From: LMUY01 sp964245495
Lineage (GTDB): Bacteria; Pseudomonadota; Alphaproteobacteria; Acetobacterales; Acetobacteraceae
Length of the DNA stretch: 16,920 bases
NCBI GenBank assembly: GCA_964245495.1
Contig: CAXTNC010000056.1
Location: 1-16,920, forward strand
Direction of reading: 5' to 3'
Below the pieces are notes generated by a model. That model worked only from the letters and a program-made list of their open reading frames with translations, did no database searches and had not been told where the DNA came from. Below, one piece after another: positions 1 to 7,390 of this stretch. A program made the position numbers and the translations under genes. Within the stretch, counting starts at the first letter, position 1. Each line of letters opens with the position of its first letter.

Positions 1-1
1 G

Positions 2-784
2 CCGTGGAGCCTGCCCGGCGCCGCCCGCGCCGCTGCCGGCCGCGCCGCCGGAGCCACGGCCTTTCTCGGCGAAAGCCTGGTCGCCGCCGCGACGCTGCCC
101 CGGCGGCGGCGGCAGCTCCGCGGTTCGGACCTGTTCCGCCTGGCGGACGAGGCGGGAGTCCGGGCGGTGCCGCTGGTGCTGCTGCTGGGCTACCTGATGG
201 GCCTGATCCTGGCCTTCCAGTCCTCCATCCCGCTGCGCCGGTTCGGGGCGGACTTGTTCGTGGTCAACGTGGTGGGGCTTGGGCTGCTGCGGGAGCTGGG
301 GCCGCTGCTGGCCGCAGTGATCCTGGCCGGCCGCACCGGCTCGGCCTTCGCCGCCGAACTCGGCACCATGAAGGTGAATGAGGAGCTGGCAGCCTTGGAA
401 ACGCTGGGCATCAGCCCGATGACCATGCTGGTGCTGCCCCGGATGGCCGCGGCGCTGGCGGTGATGCCGGTGCTGACGCTGGCGCTGGAGGCGGCGGGGC
501 TGCTCGGCCTGCTGACGGTGATGATGGCGTTCGGCTTCCCGCCCGCGGCAGTGGCGGCCCAACTGGGGCGTGCGGTGCACGCGCGCGACCTATGGGGCGG
601 GCTGTTCAAGGCGGTGTGCTTCGGCGCCGCTGTGGCCGTGGTCGGCTGCCGCGCCGGGCTGTCCGCCGGGGACGGGCCGCGCGCCGTAGGGCATGCCGCC
701 ACCGCAGCCGTGGTGGGCGGCATCGTGGCCGCCATCCTGTTGGACGGCATGTTCTCCGTCGTGTTCTACCGGGCCGGCGTGTGA
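2..784 (+). CDS. mlaE: MlaE-family lipid ABC transporter permease (5' partial)
   Basis: Inner-membrane permease of an MCE-type phospholipid transporter, expected to pair with the ATPase encoded next. The frame is open from base 2, so the true start lies left of the window; the GTG at 167 is internal, because upstream codons already give the family-typical segment FLGESLVAAATLP. Visible family features are the helix around LGYLMGLILAFQS, the conserved RELGPLLAAVILAGRTGSAF region, and the cytoplasmic coupling segment MKVNEELAALETLGISP, which contacts the ATPase in MlaE proteins. Several hydrophobic segments follow to the C-terminus. About 260 codons are present; relatives with an N-terminal STAS domain run to about 370, so such a domain may lie outside the window. 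The stop TGA overlaps the GTG of the ATPase gene (GTGA). Family assignment is strong; orthology to E. coli MlaE itself is inferred only from the operon. Confidence 0.9.
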   Translation, partial: PWSLPGAARAAAGRAAGATAFLGESLVAAATLPRRRRQLRGSDLFRLADEAGVRAVPLVLLLGYLMGLILAFQSSIPLRRFGADLFVVNVVGLGLLRELGPLLAAVILAGRTGSAFAAELGTMKVNEELAALETLGISPMTMLVLPRMAAALAVMPVLTLALEAAGLLGLLTVMMAFGFPPAAVAAQLGRAVHARDLWGGLFKAVCFGAAVAVVGCRAGLSAGDGPRAVGHAATAAVVGGIVAAILLDGMFSVVFYRAGV

Positions 785-1518
785 GCCGGCCGGCGGTGCA
801 GGCCGAGGGGTTGGAGCAGCGCTTCGGCGAGCGGACGATCTTCCGGGACGTGAGCTTCTCCGTGGCCGCGGGCGAGGTGTTCGCCATCCTGGGCGGCTCC
901 GGCTGCGGCAAATCGACCCTGCTGCGCCAGGTGATGGGCCTGCTGCCGCCTTCCGCCGGCGCCGTCAGCGTGTTCGGCCACGACGTGGCGGCCGAAACGG
1001 ACGCGGTGCGCCGCAGCATCGGCGTGCTGTTCCAGTCCGCAGCCCTGTTCGGCTCCCTGACCCTGCTGGAGAACGTGATGCTGCCGCTGCGAAGCCTGAC
1101 CGCCCTGCCGCCCGATGCCTGCGCCGCCGTGGCGCGGCTGAAACTGGCGCAGGTGGGACTGGCGGCGGCGGCGGCGCTGCGCCCGGCGGAAATCTCCGGC
1201 GGCATGGCCAAGCGCGCCGGCATCGCCCGCGCGCTGGCGCTCGACCCGCCGCTGCTGCTGCTCGACGAACCTTCCGCCGGGCTTGACCCGGTGACGTCGG
1301 CCGGGCTGGATCAGCTGATCCTCCGGCTGCGGGACGCGCTGGGCGCCACCTTCGTGGTGGTGACGCACGAGCTGGCCTCCGTGCGGGCCATCGCCGGGCG
1401 CTGCCTGATGCTGGATGCGGCGGCGCAGGGCGTGGTGGCGCAGGGCGACCCGCGGGAGCTGGCGCGGGACAGCCCGGTGCCGGCGGTGCGGCGCTTCTTC
1501 CGGCGGGAAGCGGCATAG
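781..1518 (+). CDS. mlaF: MlaF-type ABC transporter ATP-binding protein
   Basis: Cytoplasmic ATPase driving the MCE lipid transporter. The 245-residue length fits the family. The Walker A motif GGSGCGKST is at residues 38-46, the Q-loop Gln at 85, the signature ISGGMAKR at 138-145, Walker B ending in Asp162-Glu163 (LLLLLDEPSAGLDP), and the H-loop is in VVTHEL. The signature SGGMAKR in place of SGGQ is typical of the MlaF/Ttg2A group. The start GTG at 781 was chosen because it overlaps the permease stop by the 4-base GTGA pattern and puts the first beta strand at the normal distance; the frame is open further upstream, but that part reads as low-complexity shadow of the permease gene. The next gene begins one base after this stop. 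Confidence 0.93.
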   Translation: MSRPAVQAEGLEQRFGERTIFRDVSFSVAAGEVFAILGGSGCGKSTLLRQVMGLLPPSAGAVSVFGHDVAAETDAVRRSIGVLFQSAALFGSLTLLENVMLPLRSLTALPPDACAAVARLKLAQVGLAAAAALRPAEISGGMAKRAGIARALALDPPLLLLDEPSAGLDPVTSAGLDQLILRLRDALGATFVVVTHELASVRAIAGRCLMLDAAAQGVVAQGDPRELARDSPVPAVRRFFRREAA

Positions 1519-1519
1519 C

Positions 1520-2524
1520 GTGCGCGCCACGTACCTTCGCGTCGGCTTGCTGATGCTGGCCGGGCTGGGGCTGCTGCTGGGGGCGGTGCTGTTCTTCGGC
1601 GGCAGCCAAATCCGCCATGGGCAGACCTACGAGACGTATTTCCGTGACAGCGTGCAGGGGCTGGATGTAGGGGCGCCGGTGAAGTATCGCGGCGTGTCGA
1701 TCGGCGCCGTCAGCGAGATCAGCCTGACCAGCGCCGAGTATGGCGAGGGACGCGCCGACCTGGCCGACCCGGCGTTCCGCGCCGTCGTCGTCCGCTTCAC
1801 CATCGACACCGCCCGGCTCGGCGAGGCCTGGGACGCAGCTGCCGTGGCGGGCGAAGGCCTGCGCGCCCGCGTGGCCCCCCAGGGGCTGACGGGGGCGAGC
1901 TACGTGGAGCTGAACTTCACCGATCCCCCGGCCTATCCGCCGCTCGCCGTGCCATGGGCGCCGCGCGCCGGCTATATCCCGTCCATGCCGGGCACGATCG
2001 CCCAGGTGACGGATGCCGCGACCGTGCTGCTGGGCCGGTTCGAGCAGGTGGACGTGGTGGCGCTGGCGGACGGGGCGCTCGGGCTTGTCAAGGAGCTGCG
2101 CGGCAGCTTGCGGGACGGGGAGGCGCACCAGCTGATCACGCAATCCATTGCCACGCTGCATGCCTTGCAGGACACCCTGCGGCAGGCCGATGTGCCCGAA
2201 CTGTCGGCGGAGCTGCGGCAGACCCTGGCCGCCGCACGGAGCCTGGCCCAAGGCCCGCAAACCCGGGAGCTGCTGCGCTCCGCCTCGTCTGCGATGGACC
2301 GGCTGGCGCAGGCGGCGGCGCGGCTGCCGCCCTTGATCGCATCCTTGGAGGAGGTGACGCGCCGGGCCGACGCCGGGTCGGCCGACGCTGAGGCCGCGCT
2401 GGCGCCCTTGCTGCGGGACGCGCGGACCACGGCGGCGGCGCTGCGGCAGAGCAGCGAGGCGCTGCGGCGGGACCCGTCGGAGGTTGTCCTGGGCGGCCCG
2501 CCGCCGCGCAGCCGCGACCGGTGA
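1520..2524 (+). CDS. mlaD: MCE (MlaD-family) lipid-binding protein
   Basis: Inner-membrane-anchored substrate-binding component of the lipid transporter. The 334-residue protein starts with a short cytoplasmic tail and one transmembrane helix (about residues 5-25, rich in Leu/Gly), followed by a single MCE domain. The MCE hallmark is seen in the segment YETYFRDSVQGLDVGAPVKY followed by RGVSIGAV, with a later strand YVELNF. The C-terminal third is Ala/Leu/Arg-rich and probably helical (repeated AARSLAQ, SAMDRLAQAA and similar), as in long MCE proteins, where such helices form a channel across the periplasm. GTG at 1520 is one base past the ATPase stop and gives a clean membrane anchor. The last bases overlap the lipoprotein gene (GTGA). 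By family knowledge MCE domains form hexamers that carry phospholipid; direction of transport cannot be told from sequence. Confidence 0.92.
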   Translation: MRATYLRVGLLMLAGLGLLLGAVLFFGGSQIRHGQTYETYFRDSVQGLDVGAPVKYRGVSIGAVSEISLTSAEYGEGRADLADPAFRAVVVRFTIDTARLGEAWDAAAVAGEGLRARVAPQGLTGASYVELNFTDPPAYPPLAVPWAPRAGYIPSMPGTIAQVTDAATVLLGRFEQVDVVALADGALGLVKELRGSLRDGEAHQLITQSIATLHALQDTLRQADVPELSAELRQTLAAARSLAQGPQTRELLRSASSAMDRLAQAAARLPPLIASLEEVTRRADAGSADAEAALAPLLRDARTTAAALRQSSEALRRDPSEVVLGGPPPRSRDR

Positions 2525-3120
2525 GGCGGCGAGCCTGGCTTGCCGGCGCGCTCGCCGGGCTGTCGGCTTGCAGCATCCTGCCGACCCGGCCCTACGTGGA
2601 GCGGCGGGACTGGCCGCTGGACGTGCGCCGGCCCGTCACGCTGCCGCCCCGCCCCGGCGGCAAGGCGCTGCTGGTGCGCACGTTGCAGGCGGCGCCCGGG
2701 CTGGAGGCGCGCGGCCTGCAAGTCATGCAGGCAGACGGCAGCGTGCGTTCAGGGTTCTACGAGCAATGGGCGGTGCCCCCGGCCGATGCCGTGGAGGACG
2801 TGCTGCGCCGCTGGCTGGCCGCGAGCGGGCTGTTCTCGGCGGTGCTGCCGCCGGGCAGCCGTGCACGGGCCGACCTGGCCCTCGAAGGGGAGCTGCTGAG
2901 CCTGATCGCCATCCCGGGCCAGGGCATGAGCCGGGCGGCGCTGAGCCTGCTGCTGATCGACCTGCGGCCCGCCCCGGCGCGGATCCTGCTGCAGGCGGAC
3001 GAGACGGCGACGGCGGCGTTGGGCGCAGCCGGCCCGCCCGATGTCGCCCGGTCGGGTCAGGCGGCGCTTGCCGGACTCATGGCCGCGGTCGAGGCCCGTG
3101 TGGCAGGCGTTGTTAACTGA
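2521..3120 (+). CDS. PqiC-like ABC transport auxiliary lipoprotein
   Basis: Predicted lipoprotein of 199 residues, the usual fourth member of alphaproteobacterial MCE operons (ABC-type transport auxiliary lipoprotein family, related to PqiC). A signal peptide of the form MRRRAWLAGALAG ends in the lipobox LSAC, so Cys17 should be acylated. The mature part contains the segment GFYEQWAVPPADAVEDVLRR, which matches the family pattern of an aromatic-rich W-x-PP followed by a helix, and ends in strands around DLALEGELLSL and a helix near the C-terminus. It probably sits on the periplasmic face of the outer membrane and docks the MCE protein. The GTG start at 2521 overlaps the upstream stop by four bases. 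It is the last gene of the operon; a 79-base gap follows. Confidence 0.85.
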   Translation: MRRRAWLAGALAGLSACSILPTRPYVERRDWPLDVRRPVTLPPRPGGKALLVRTLQAAPGLEARGLQVMQADGSVRSGFYEQWAVPPADAVEDVLRRWLAASGLFSAVLPPGSRARADLALEGELLSLIAIPGQGMSRAALSLLLIDLRPAPARILLQADETATAALGAAGPPDVARSGQAALAGLMAAVEARVAGVVN

Positions 3121-3199
3121 ATCGCCGTTGTTTGGACATCTTTCGCCTTCATTCTGGATGCCAGGGTGTTGTGCACGCCCGATACACAGGGAGTTTTCG

Positions 3200-3682
3200 A
3201 TGCGTATCGCGACGACGTTGGCCTTGGCCGCTGCGATGGCGGCGCCGGTTCTGGCGCAAGCACAGCCGTATGACGGCAATCCCGGCTATGGCGGCGGGGA
3301 GCCAGGCTACGGCTATGGCTGGCCTGGGCGTGAGGGGGACAGGAGGCCCGACTACGATGGCGACCGCGGGCAGGACCGTGAGCGTCGGGCCTTCGAGGAC
3401 CAGCGCCGCCAGCAGGACACGGTGCATCGCGAGCAGGCGCAGAACGAGCAGACTTTGCAGCGTGAGCAGCAGTATAACCGTGCGCTCCTGGCGCAGCAGC
3501 AGCAGCATAACGCTGCGATCGTACAGCAGGAGCAGCAGCACAATGCGGTGATCCTGCAACAGGAACAGCAGCATAACGCCGTGGTGCAGCAACAGCAGCA
3601 ATACAACAAGGCGCTGCTGGCCCAGCAGAATGCCTACAACCAAGCCTTGATCGCCCAGCAAAAAGCGGCGCAGGGGCACTGA
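3200..3682 (+). CDS. secreted Gln-rich protein with 11-residue repeats
   Basis: I do not recognise a named family. The 160-residue product has a signal peptide (residues 1-21, ending AQA before Gln22), then a Gly/Tyr/Asp-rich stretch (22-56), a charged Arg/Asp/Glu segment (57-80), and a Gln-rich region (81-153). The last part is periodic: the pairs QN, YN, HN, HN, HN, YN, YN begin at residues 81, 92, 103, 114, 125, 135 and 146, an 11-residue period with one 10-residue unit. The unit is roughly [H/Y]-N-x-A-[L/V/I]-[L/V/I]-x-Q-[Q/E]-Q-Q. Such hendecad spacing suggests a long helix or shallow right-handed coiled coil. ATG at 3200 was chosen for the purine-rich AGGGAG 7 bases upstream and the signal peptide; the frame is open upstream but carries no such signal. 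Role unknown; periplasmic or envelope location inferred. Confidence 0.8.
   Translation: MRIATTLALAAAMAAPVLAQAQPYDGNPGYGGGEPGYGYGWPGREGDRRPDYDGDRGQDRERRAFEDQRRQQDTVHREQAQNEQTLQREQQYNRALLAQQQQHNAAIVQQEQQHNAVILQQEQQHNAVVQQQQQYNKALLAQQNAYNQALIAQQKAAQGH
3440..3658 (+). repeat. degenerate 33-bp coding repeats (hendecad units)
   Basis: Seven imperfect tandem units of about 33 bases, one of them 30, encode the 11-residue repeat of the secreted Gln-rich protein. Units differ at the DNA level (CAG and CAA, CAT and CAC and TAT used in turn) more than at the protein level, which suggests selection on the protein rather than recent slippage. Confidence 0.75.
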
Positions 3683-3686
3683 CTTC

Positions 3687-3714
3687 AAGCCGGCGGCTCA
3701 CGGGCTGCCGGCTT
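3687..3714 (+). terminator. hairpin after the repeat-protein gene
   Basis: AAGCCGGCGGC pairs with GCTGCCGGCTT (11 pairs, one of them G-T) around a 6-base loop, starting 4 bases after the stop codon. The location and strength suit a transcription terminator, but only a weak T-poor stretch follows, so it may instead be a 3' stabilising hairpin or a Rho-assisted end. Confidence 0.45.
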
Positions 3715-3943
3715 CGGCTCACCTTGCCGGCTGGCCGACCTGGTGGCCGACGCAGCGATCCTGAGGCGACAAGGAGAGGCACAGGAAGTCGCGACGAACT
3801 GCGCTTCCACAGGACGCTGCCGGCGCTGGCCGGATAGGTCCCGGCAAGGATGGCGTCGCAAGTCTGGAGGAGTGGGTGCTGCTGGTTGCAGGTTTCTGCT
3901 GGCGCAGTTCCGAGCGCATGATCCAGCCGCACGCAGGCAAGGC

Positions 3944-3984
3944 TTTGTTCGCTGTCCGGGCCGTTGTCCAAGAGCCGGAACAAA
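3944..3984 (-). terminator. possible hairpin downstream of tRNA-Arg
   Basis: TTTGTTC and GAACAAA form a perfect 7-base inverted repeat with a 27-base loop that contains a further short GCT/AGC pairing. It lies 32 bases past the tRNA CCA end on the minus strand. The long loop and lack of a T run make it a weak terminator candidate. Confidence 0.25.
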
Positions 3985-4016
3985 CACGGCGAGAGCATGG
4001 AAAGTTCGATGGTTGC

Positions 4017-4093
4017 TGGCGCGCCCGGAAAGACTCGAACTTCCAACCCCCAGATTCGTAGTCTGGTGCTCTATCCAATTGAGCTACGGGCGC
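4017..4093 (-). tRNA. tRNA-Arg (anticodon ACG)
   Basis: A complete cloverleaf is readable on the minus strand. The acceptor stem GCGCCCG pairs with CGGGCGC. The D-arm is GCTC/GAGC around AATTGGATA. The anticodon stem CCAGA/TCTGG encloses loop CTACGAA, giving anticodon ACG. The variable loop is GGGTT. The T-arm GGAAG/CTTTC encloses TTCGAGT. A discriminator G is followed by an encoded CCA (4019-4017). A34 would be converted to inosine by TadA, allowing CGU, CGC and CGA to be read. It lies 47 bases downstream of leuB on the same strand, so it may be cotranscribed with it or have its own promoter. Confidence 0.96.
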
Positions 4094-4140
4094 TGCGAGC
4101 CGGGTGTGTAGGCCAACCAGCCCAGGCAGACAACCCGGAA

Positions 4141-5256
4141 TTAACCGGCGAGACGATCAAGCTCGCGCAACAGGCCGTCGCCCATCGCGGCGGTGCTGGC
4201 CAGGGCGGCACCCGGGGCCATCACGTCGGCCGTCCGCAGCCCGCTGGCCAGCACGTTGCTTGCCGCCCGCTCCAGCAATGCCGCATCATCCTCCATCGCG
4301 AAGGAATGCCGCAGCAGCATGGCGAAGCTCAGCAACTGGCCGAGCGGGTTGGCGATCCCTTTGCCGGCGATGTCCGGGGCGCTGCCGTGGATCGGCTCGT
4401 AGAGCGCATGGCGCCGTCCAGTCGCCGGGTCGACGCTGCCCAGGGTGGCGGAGGGCAGCATGCCAAGGCTGCCCGTCAGCATGGAGGCGAGATCGCTCAG
4501 CAGGTCGCCGAACAGGTTGCTGGTGACGATGACGTCGAACTGGCGCGGGTTGCGGACCAACTGCATGGCGCAGTTGTCGGCGTACATGTGGCTCAGCGCC
4601 ACGTCCGGGAACTCGCGGGTGGCCAGCGCGGCGACGACCTGGCGCCACAGCAGGCCGGACTCCATCACGTTGGCCTTCTCCACGCTGCACACCCTGCGCC
4701 CGCGCCGGCCCGCCAGCTCGAACGCGACGCGGGCCACCCGCTCGATCTCGCCCGTGACGTAGACCTCGGTGTTGATGCCGCGCTGCTGCCCGTCCAGCAG
4801 CGTCTCGATCCCGCGCGGCTCGCCGAAATAGATGCCGCCGGTGCTTTCCCGCACGATCATGATGTCCAGCCCGCGCACCACGTCCGGCTTGAGGGTCGAG
4901 GCGTCGATCAATGGCTCCAGCACCGTGGCGGGCCGCAGGTTGGCGAACAGCCCCAGCTCGCGCCGCAGCGTCAGGATGGCAATCTCCGGGCGGTTGCCGA
5001 AGCCGAGATGGTCCCATTGCGGCCCGCCCACGGCGCCGAACAGCACAGCATCCGCCGCCTTGGCGCGCGCCACAGTCTCGTCGGAGATGGGCGAGCCGTG
5101 CGCGTCGAGAGCGGCCCCGCCCACCAGGTCCTCGCTGATCTCGAAGCTCACGCGCCGGCGCTCAACCATCCAGTCGATGACCCGGCGCACCTCGCGCATC
5201 ACCTCGGGACCGATGCCGTCGCCGGGGAGCAGAAGCAGCGTCTTGTTGGCGGGCAT
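4141..5256 (-). CDS. leuB: 3-isopropylmalate dehydrogenase
   Basis: Oxidises and decarboxylates 3-isopropylmalate to 2-oxoisocaproate with NAD+, the third committed step of leucine synthesis; cytoplasmic. The 371-residue protein has the N-terminal LLLLPGDGIGPEV, the substrate-region motif IVRESTGGIYFGEPRG, the metal-binding stretch FDVIVTSNLFGDLLSDLASM, and the NAD-binding motif YEPIHGSAPDIAGKG. Start ATG at 5256 is preceded at 6 bases by AGGA, which includes part of the leuD stop (TAGGA). A longer form from 5289 would overlap leuD and lacks a ribosome-binding site. Eight bases separate it from leuD, so leuC-leuD-leuB form one operon. The order with leuB last and ilv genes absent is common in alphaproteobacteria. 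Confidence 0.97.
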   Translation of the reverse strand: MPANKTLLLLPGDGIGPEVMREVRRVIDWMVERRRVSFEISEDLVGGAALDAHGSPISDETVARAKAADAVLFGAVGGPQWDHLGFGNRPEIAILTLRRELGLFANLRPATVLEPLIDASTLKPDVVRGLDIMIVRESTGGIYFGEPRGIETLLDGQQRGINTEVYVTGEIERVARVAFELAGRRGRRVCSVEKANVMESGLLWRQVVAALATREFPDVALSHMYADNCAMQLVRNPRQFDVIVTSNLFGDLLSDLASMLTGSLGMLPSATLGSVDPATGRRHALYEPIHGSAPDIAGKGIANPLGQLLSFAMLLRHSFAMEDDAALLERAASNVLASGLRTADVMAPGAALASTAAMGDGLLRELDRLAG

Positions 5257-5264
5257 GGCGCGTC

Positions 5265-5876
5265 CTATGCCGTGACGCCGGGCAGCCACCCCGGCCGCCT
5301 CGCCTCGTAGCGCTCGATGGCGTCGCCGCGCAGCATCGTCTGGTCGATGTCGTCCAGCCCGTTCAGCAGCAGGTGCTTGCGGAAAGCGTCAATGGCGAAC
5401 GGGATTTCCTCGCCCGAGGGCCGTACGACCACCTGCCGCGCCAGGTCCACGGTCAGCCGCGCGTTGCCGCCCAGCCGCGCGTCCTCCATCAGCCCGTCGC
5501 ACACGGCGCGCGGCAGGCGGACGGGGAGGATGCCGTTCTTGAAGCAGTTGCCGTGGAAGATGTCGGCGAAGTCCGGCGCGATCACGCAGCGTATGCCGAA
5601 GTCCAGCAGCGCCCAGGGCGCATGTTCGCGCGAGGAGCCGCAGCCGAAGTTCTCGTGCGCGATCAGGATCTCGGCCTGCCGGTAGGGCGCCTGGTTCAGC
5701 ACGAAGTCCGGCCGCTCCGCACCGTCCGCGCCGTAGCGCAGCGTGTCGAACGCGTGGACGCCAAGACCGGTGCGCTTGATGGTCTTCAGGAAGCGCGCGG
5801 GGATGATCTTGTCCGTGTCCACGTTGGCGAGCGGCAGCGGCGCAGCGATGCCGGTCAGGATGGTGAAGGGCTGCAT
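5265..5876 (-). CDS. leuD: 3-isopropylmalate dehydratase small subunit
   Basis: Small subunit that completes the LeuCD isomerase, which converts 2-isopropylmalate to 3-isopropylmalate. The 203-residue length matches the family. The protein begins MQPFTILTGIAAPLPLANVD and shows TDKIIPARFLKTIKR, the hallmark ENFGCGSSREHAPWAL, and IFHGNCFKNGILPV. The start ATG at 5876 shares one base with the leuC stop (TAATG), and GGGAG lies just upstream inside the end of leuC, so translation is probably coupled and keeps the two subunits balanced. Confidence 0.97.
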   Translation of the reverse strand: MQPFTILTGIAAPLPLANVDTDKIIPARFLKTIKRTGLGVHAFDTLRYGADGAERPDFVLNQAPYRQAEILIAHENFGCGSSREHAPWALLDFGIRCVIAPDFADIFHGNCFKNGILPVRLPRAVCDGLMEDARLGGNARLTVDLARQVVVRPSGEEIPFAIDAFRKHLLLNGLDDIDQTMLRGDAIERYEARRPGWLPGVTA

Positions 5877-7276
5877 TATGCCATCTCCCGCACGTCCGTC
5901 AGCCGCCCGGTGACCGCCGCCGCCGCCGCCATGGCCGGCGACAGCAGGTGCGTCCGTCCCCCTGGGCCTTGCCGCCCCTCGAAGTTGCGGTTGGATGTGC
6001 TGGCGCAGCGCTGGCCCGGCGTCAGCTTGTCCGGATTCATGCCCAGGCACATCGAGCAGCCGGCCTCCCGCCACTCGAACCCGGCGGCGGTGAACACCTG
6101 GTCCAGCCCTTCGCGCTCCGCCTGCTGCTTCACCAGGCCGCTGCCGGGCACCACCATGGCGCGCACGCCGGGCGCCACGCGGCGGCTGCCCACCACGGCG
6201 GCGGCGGCGCGCATGTCCTCGATCCGGCCGTTGGTGCAGCTGCCGATGAACACCACGTCGATCGGCAGCTCGTTCAGCTTCTGGCCGGGCCGCAAATCCA
6301 TGTAGGCGAGCATCCGGCGCACTTGGTCGGCCTGCGCCGGGTCGGCGTAGCTGGCCGGGTCGGGCACGGCGGCGGTGATCGGCAGCACGGCTTCCGGGTT
6401 GGTGCCCCAACTCACCATGGGCGCGATGGACGCTGCATCCAGCTCCACCACGCGGTCGTAGGACGCGCCTTCGTCGGAAGGCAGGGTGCGCCAATAAGCG
6501 ATGGCTTGCTCCAGCGCGCGGCCCTTGGGCGCTTGCGGACGGGTGCGGACGTAGTCGAACGTGGTCTCGTCGGGCGCGATCATCCCCGCCCGCGCGCCCG
6601 CCTCGATGCTCATGTTGCAGATCGTCATCCGCCCCGACATGTCGAGCGAGCGAATGGCGCTGCCGGCATACTCGACCACATGGCCGTTGCCGCCCGCCGT
6701 GCCGATGGCGCCGATGATGGCCAGCACGACATCCTTGGCCGTGACGCCAGGGGCAAGGTCGCCTTCCACCCGCACCAGCATGTTCTTCGCCGGTTTCTGC
6801 AACAGGGTCTGGGTGGCCAGCACATGCTCGACTTCGGATGTGCCGATGCCGAACGCCAGCGCCCCCAGCGCGCCATGGGTGGAGGTGTGGCTGTCGCCGC
6901 AGACAATGGTGGTGCCAGGCAGGCTAATGCCCAGTTCCGGGCCGATGATGTGGACAATGCCCTGCCGCGCGTCGAGCAGCGGAATGTAGGGCACACCGAA
7001 CTCGGCCACGTTGGCGATCAGCGTCTCGACCTGCAGCCGGCTTTCCGGCTCCGCGATGCCGCTGCTGCGGTCGGAGGTGGGAACGTTGTGGTCCACCACC
7101 GCGACCGTGGCGTCCGGGCGCCGCACCCGGCGTCCGGCCATGCGAAGGCCCTCGAAGGCCTGCGGGCTGGTGACCTCGTGCACAAGGTGGCGGTCGATGT
7201 AGAGGACGCAGGTGCCATCCTCCAGCCGGTCCACGACGTGGGCGTCCCAAACCTTGTCGAACAACGTGCGCGGCAT
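5876..7276 (-). CDS. leuC: 3-isopropylmalate dehydratase large subunit
   Basis: Catalytic, iron-sulfur subunit of isopropylmalate isomerase. It is 466 residues, the same length as the E. coli protein, and the three [4Fe-4S] ligands are present: the Cys in VFIGSCTNGRIED, and Cys407 and Cys410 in GCSMCLGMN. Other family motifs are VCGDSHTSTHGALGALAFGIG and CNMSIEAGARAGMIAPD. ATG at 7276 follows a strong GGAAGGAGAG ribosome-binding site at good spacing; an upstream in-frame start at 7348 would add 24 unrelated residues reading through the leader hairpin, and was rejected. It is first of leuCDB and lies 114 bases after rplS. Confidence 0.97.
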   Translation of the reverse strand: MPRTLFDKVWDAHVVDRLEDGTCVLYIDRHLVHEVTSPQAFEGLRMAGRRVRRPDATVAVVDHNVPTSDRSSGIAEPESRLQVETLIANVAEFGVPYIPLLDARQGIVHIIGPELGISLPGTTIVCGDSHTSTHGALGALAFGIGTSEVEHVLATQTLLQKPAKNMLVRVEGDLAPGVTAKDVVLAIIGAIGTAGGNGHVVEYAGSAIRSLDMSGRMTICNMSIEAGARAGMIAPDETTFDYVRTRPQAPKGRALEQAIAYWRTLPSDEGASYDRVVELDAASIAPMVSWGTNPEAVLPITAAVPDPASYADPAQADQVRRMLAYMDLRPGQKLNELPIDVVFIGSCTNGRIEDMRAAAAVVGSRRVAPGVRAMVVPGSGLVKQQAEREGLDQVFTAAGFEWREAGCSMCLGMNPDKLTPGQRCASTSNRNFEGRQGPGGRTHLLSPAMAAAAAVTGRLTDVREMA

Positions 7277-7326
7277 CTTGCTCTCCTTCCCAAGGCCTTG
7301 CCTCTGGACACCTGTTGGACAGGGAT

Positions 7327-7362
7327 GCAAGGGACGACCCTCTTTCAAGAGTTGGCCCTTGC
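7327..7362 (-). promoter_or_regulatory. compound hairpin in the leuC leader
   Basis: On the transcribed (minus) strand, GCAAGGG pairs with CCCTTGC (7 pairs). Inside it CTCTT pairs with AAGAG around a 2-base spacer, so both can form one interrupted stem of 36 bases. It lies between the rplS stop and the leuC ribosome-binding site. No T run follows and no leucine-rich leader peptide was found, so it does not look like classic leu attenuation. A processing site, partial terminator or mRNA-stability element is possible. Confidence 0.4.
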
Positions 7363-7390
7363 CGGGTCCAGGGCAGCGTCCTGGTTTTGC

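Larger units (their letters stand above)
3683..4016. other. 334-base non-coding interval
   Basis: This gap lies between the plus-strand repeat-protein gene and the minus-strand tRNA-Arg, so transcription converges here. I see no gene with a convincing start, ribosome-binding site or recognisable product. Reading frames crossing it run into the tRNA or lack family features. It holds two inverted repeats, listed separately, that could end transcription from each side. Confidence 0.6.

Noticed and set aside
3181..3186. GATACA as a -10 element for the repeat-protein gene
   Set aside because: No acceptable -35 sits 16-18 bases upstream, so a promoter call is not supported.
3876..4111. Short plus-strand frames containing sequences such as RKDSNFQPPDS or GKTRTSNPQIRSLVLYPIELRA
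   Set aside because: They are translations of the antisense strand of tRNA-Arg, a known artefact in databases.
4017..4141. tRNA-Arg as a possible integration (att) site for a mobile element
   Set aside because: No integrase gene, no repeated copy of the tRNA 3' end and no change in gene style is seen nearby.
7277..7348. Leu-rich leader peptide for attenuation upstream of leuC
   Set aside because: The in-frame extension of leuC and the other short frames in the gap have no run of Leu codons and no matching terminator.
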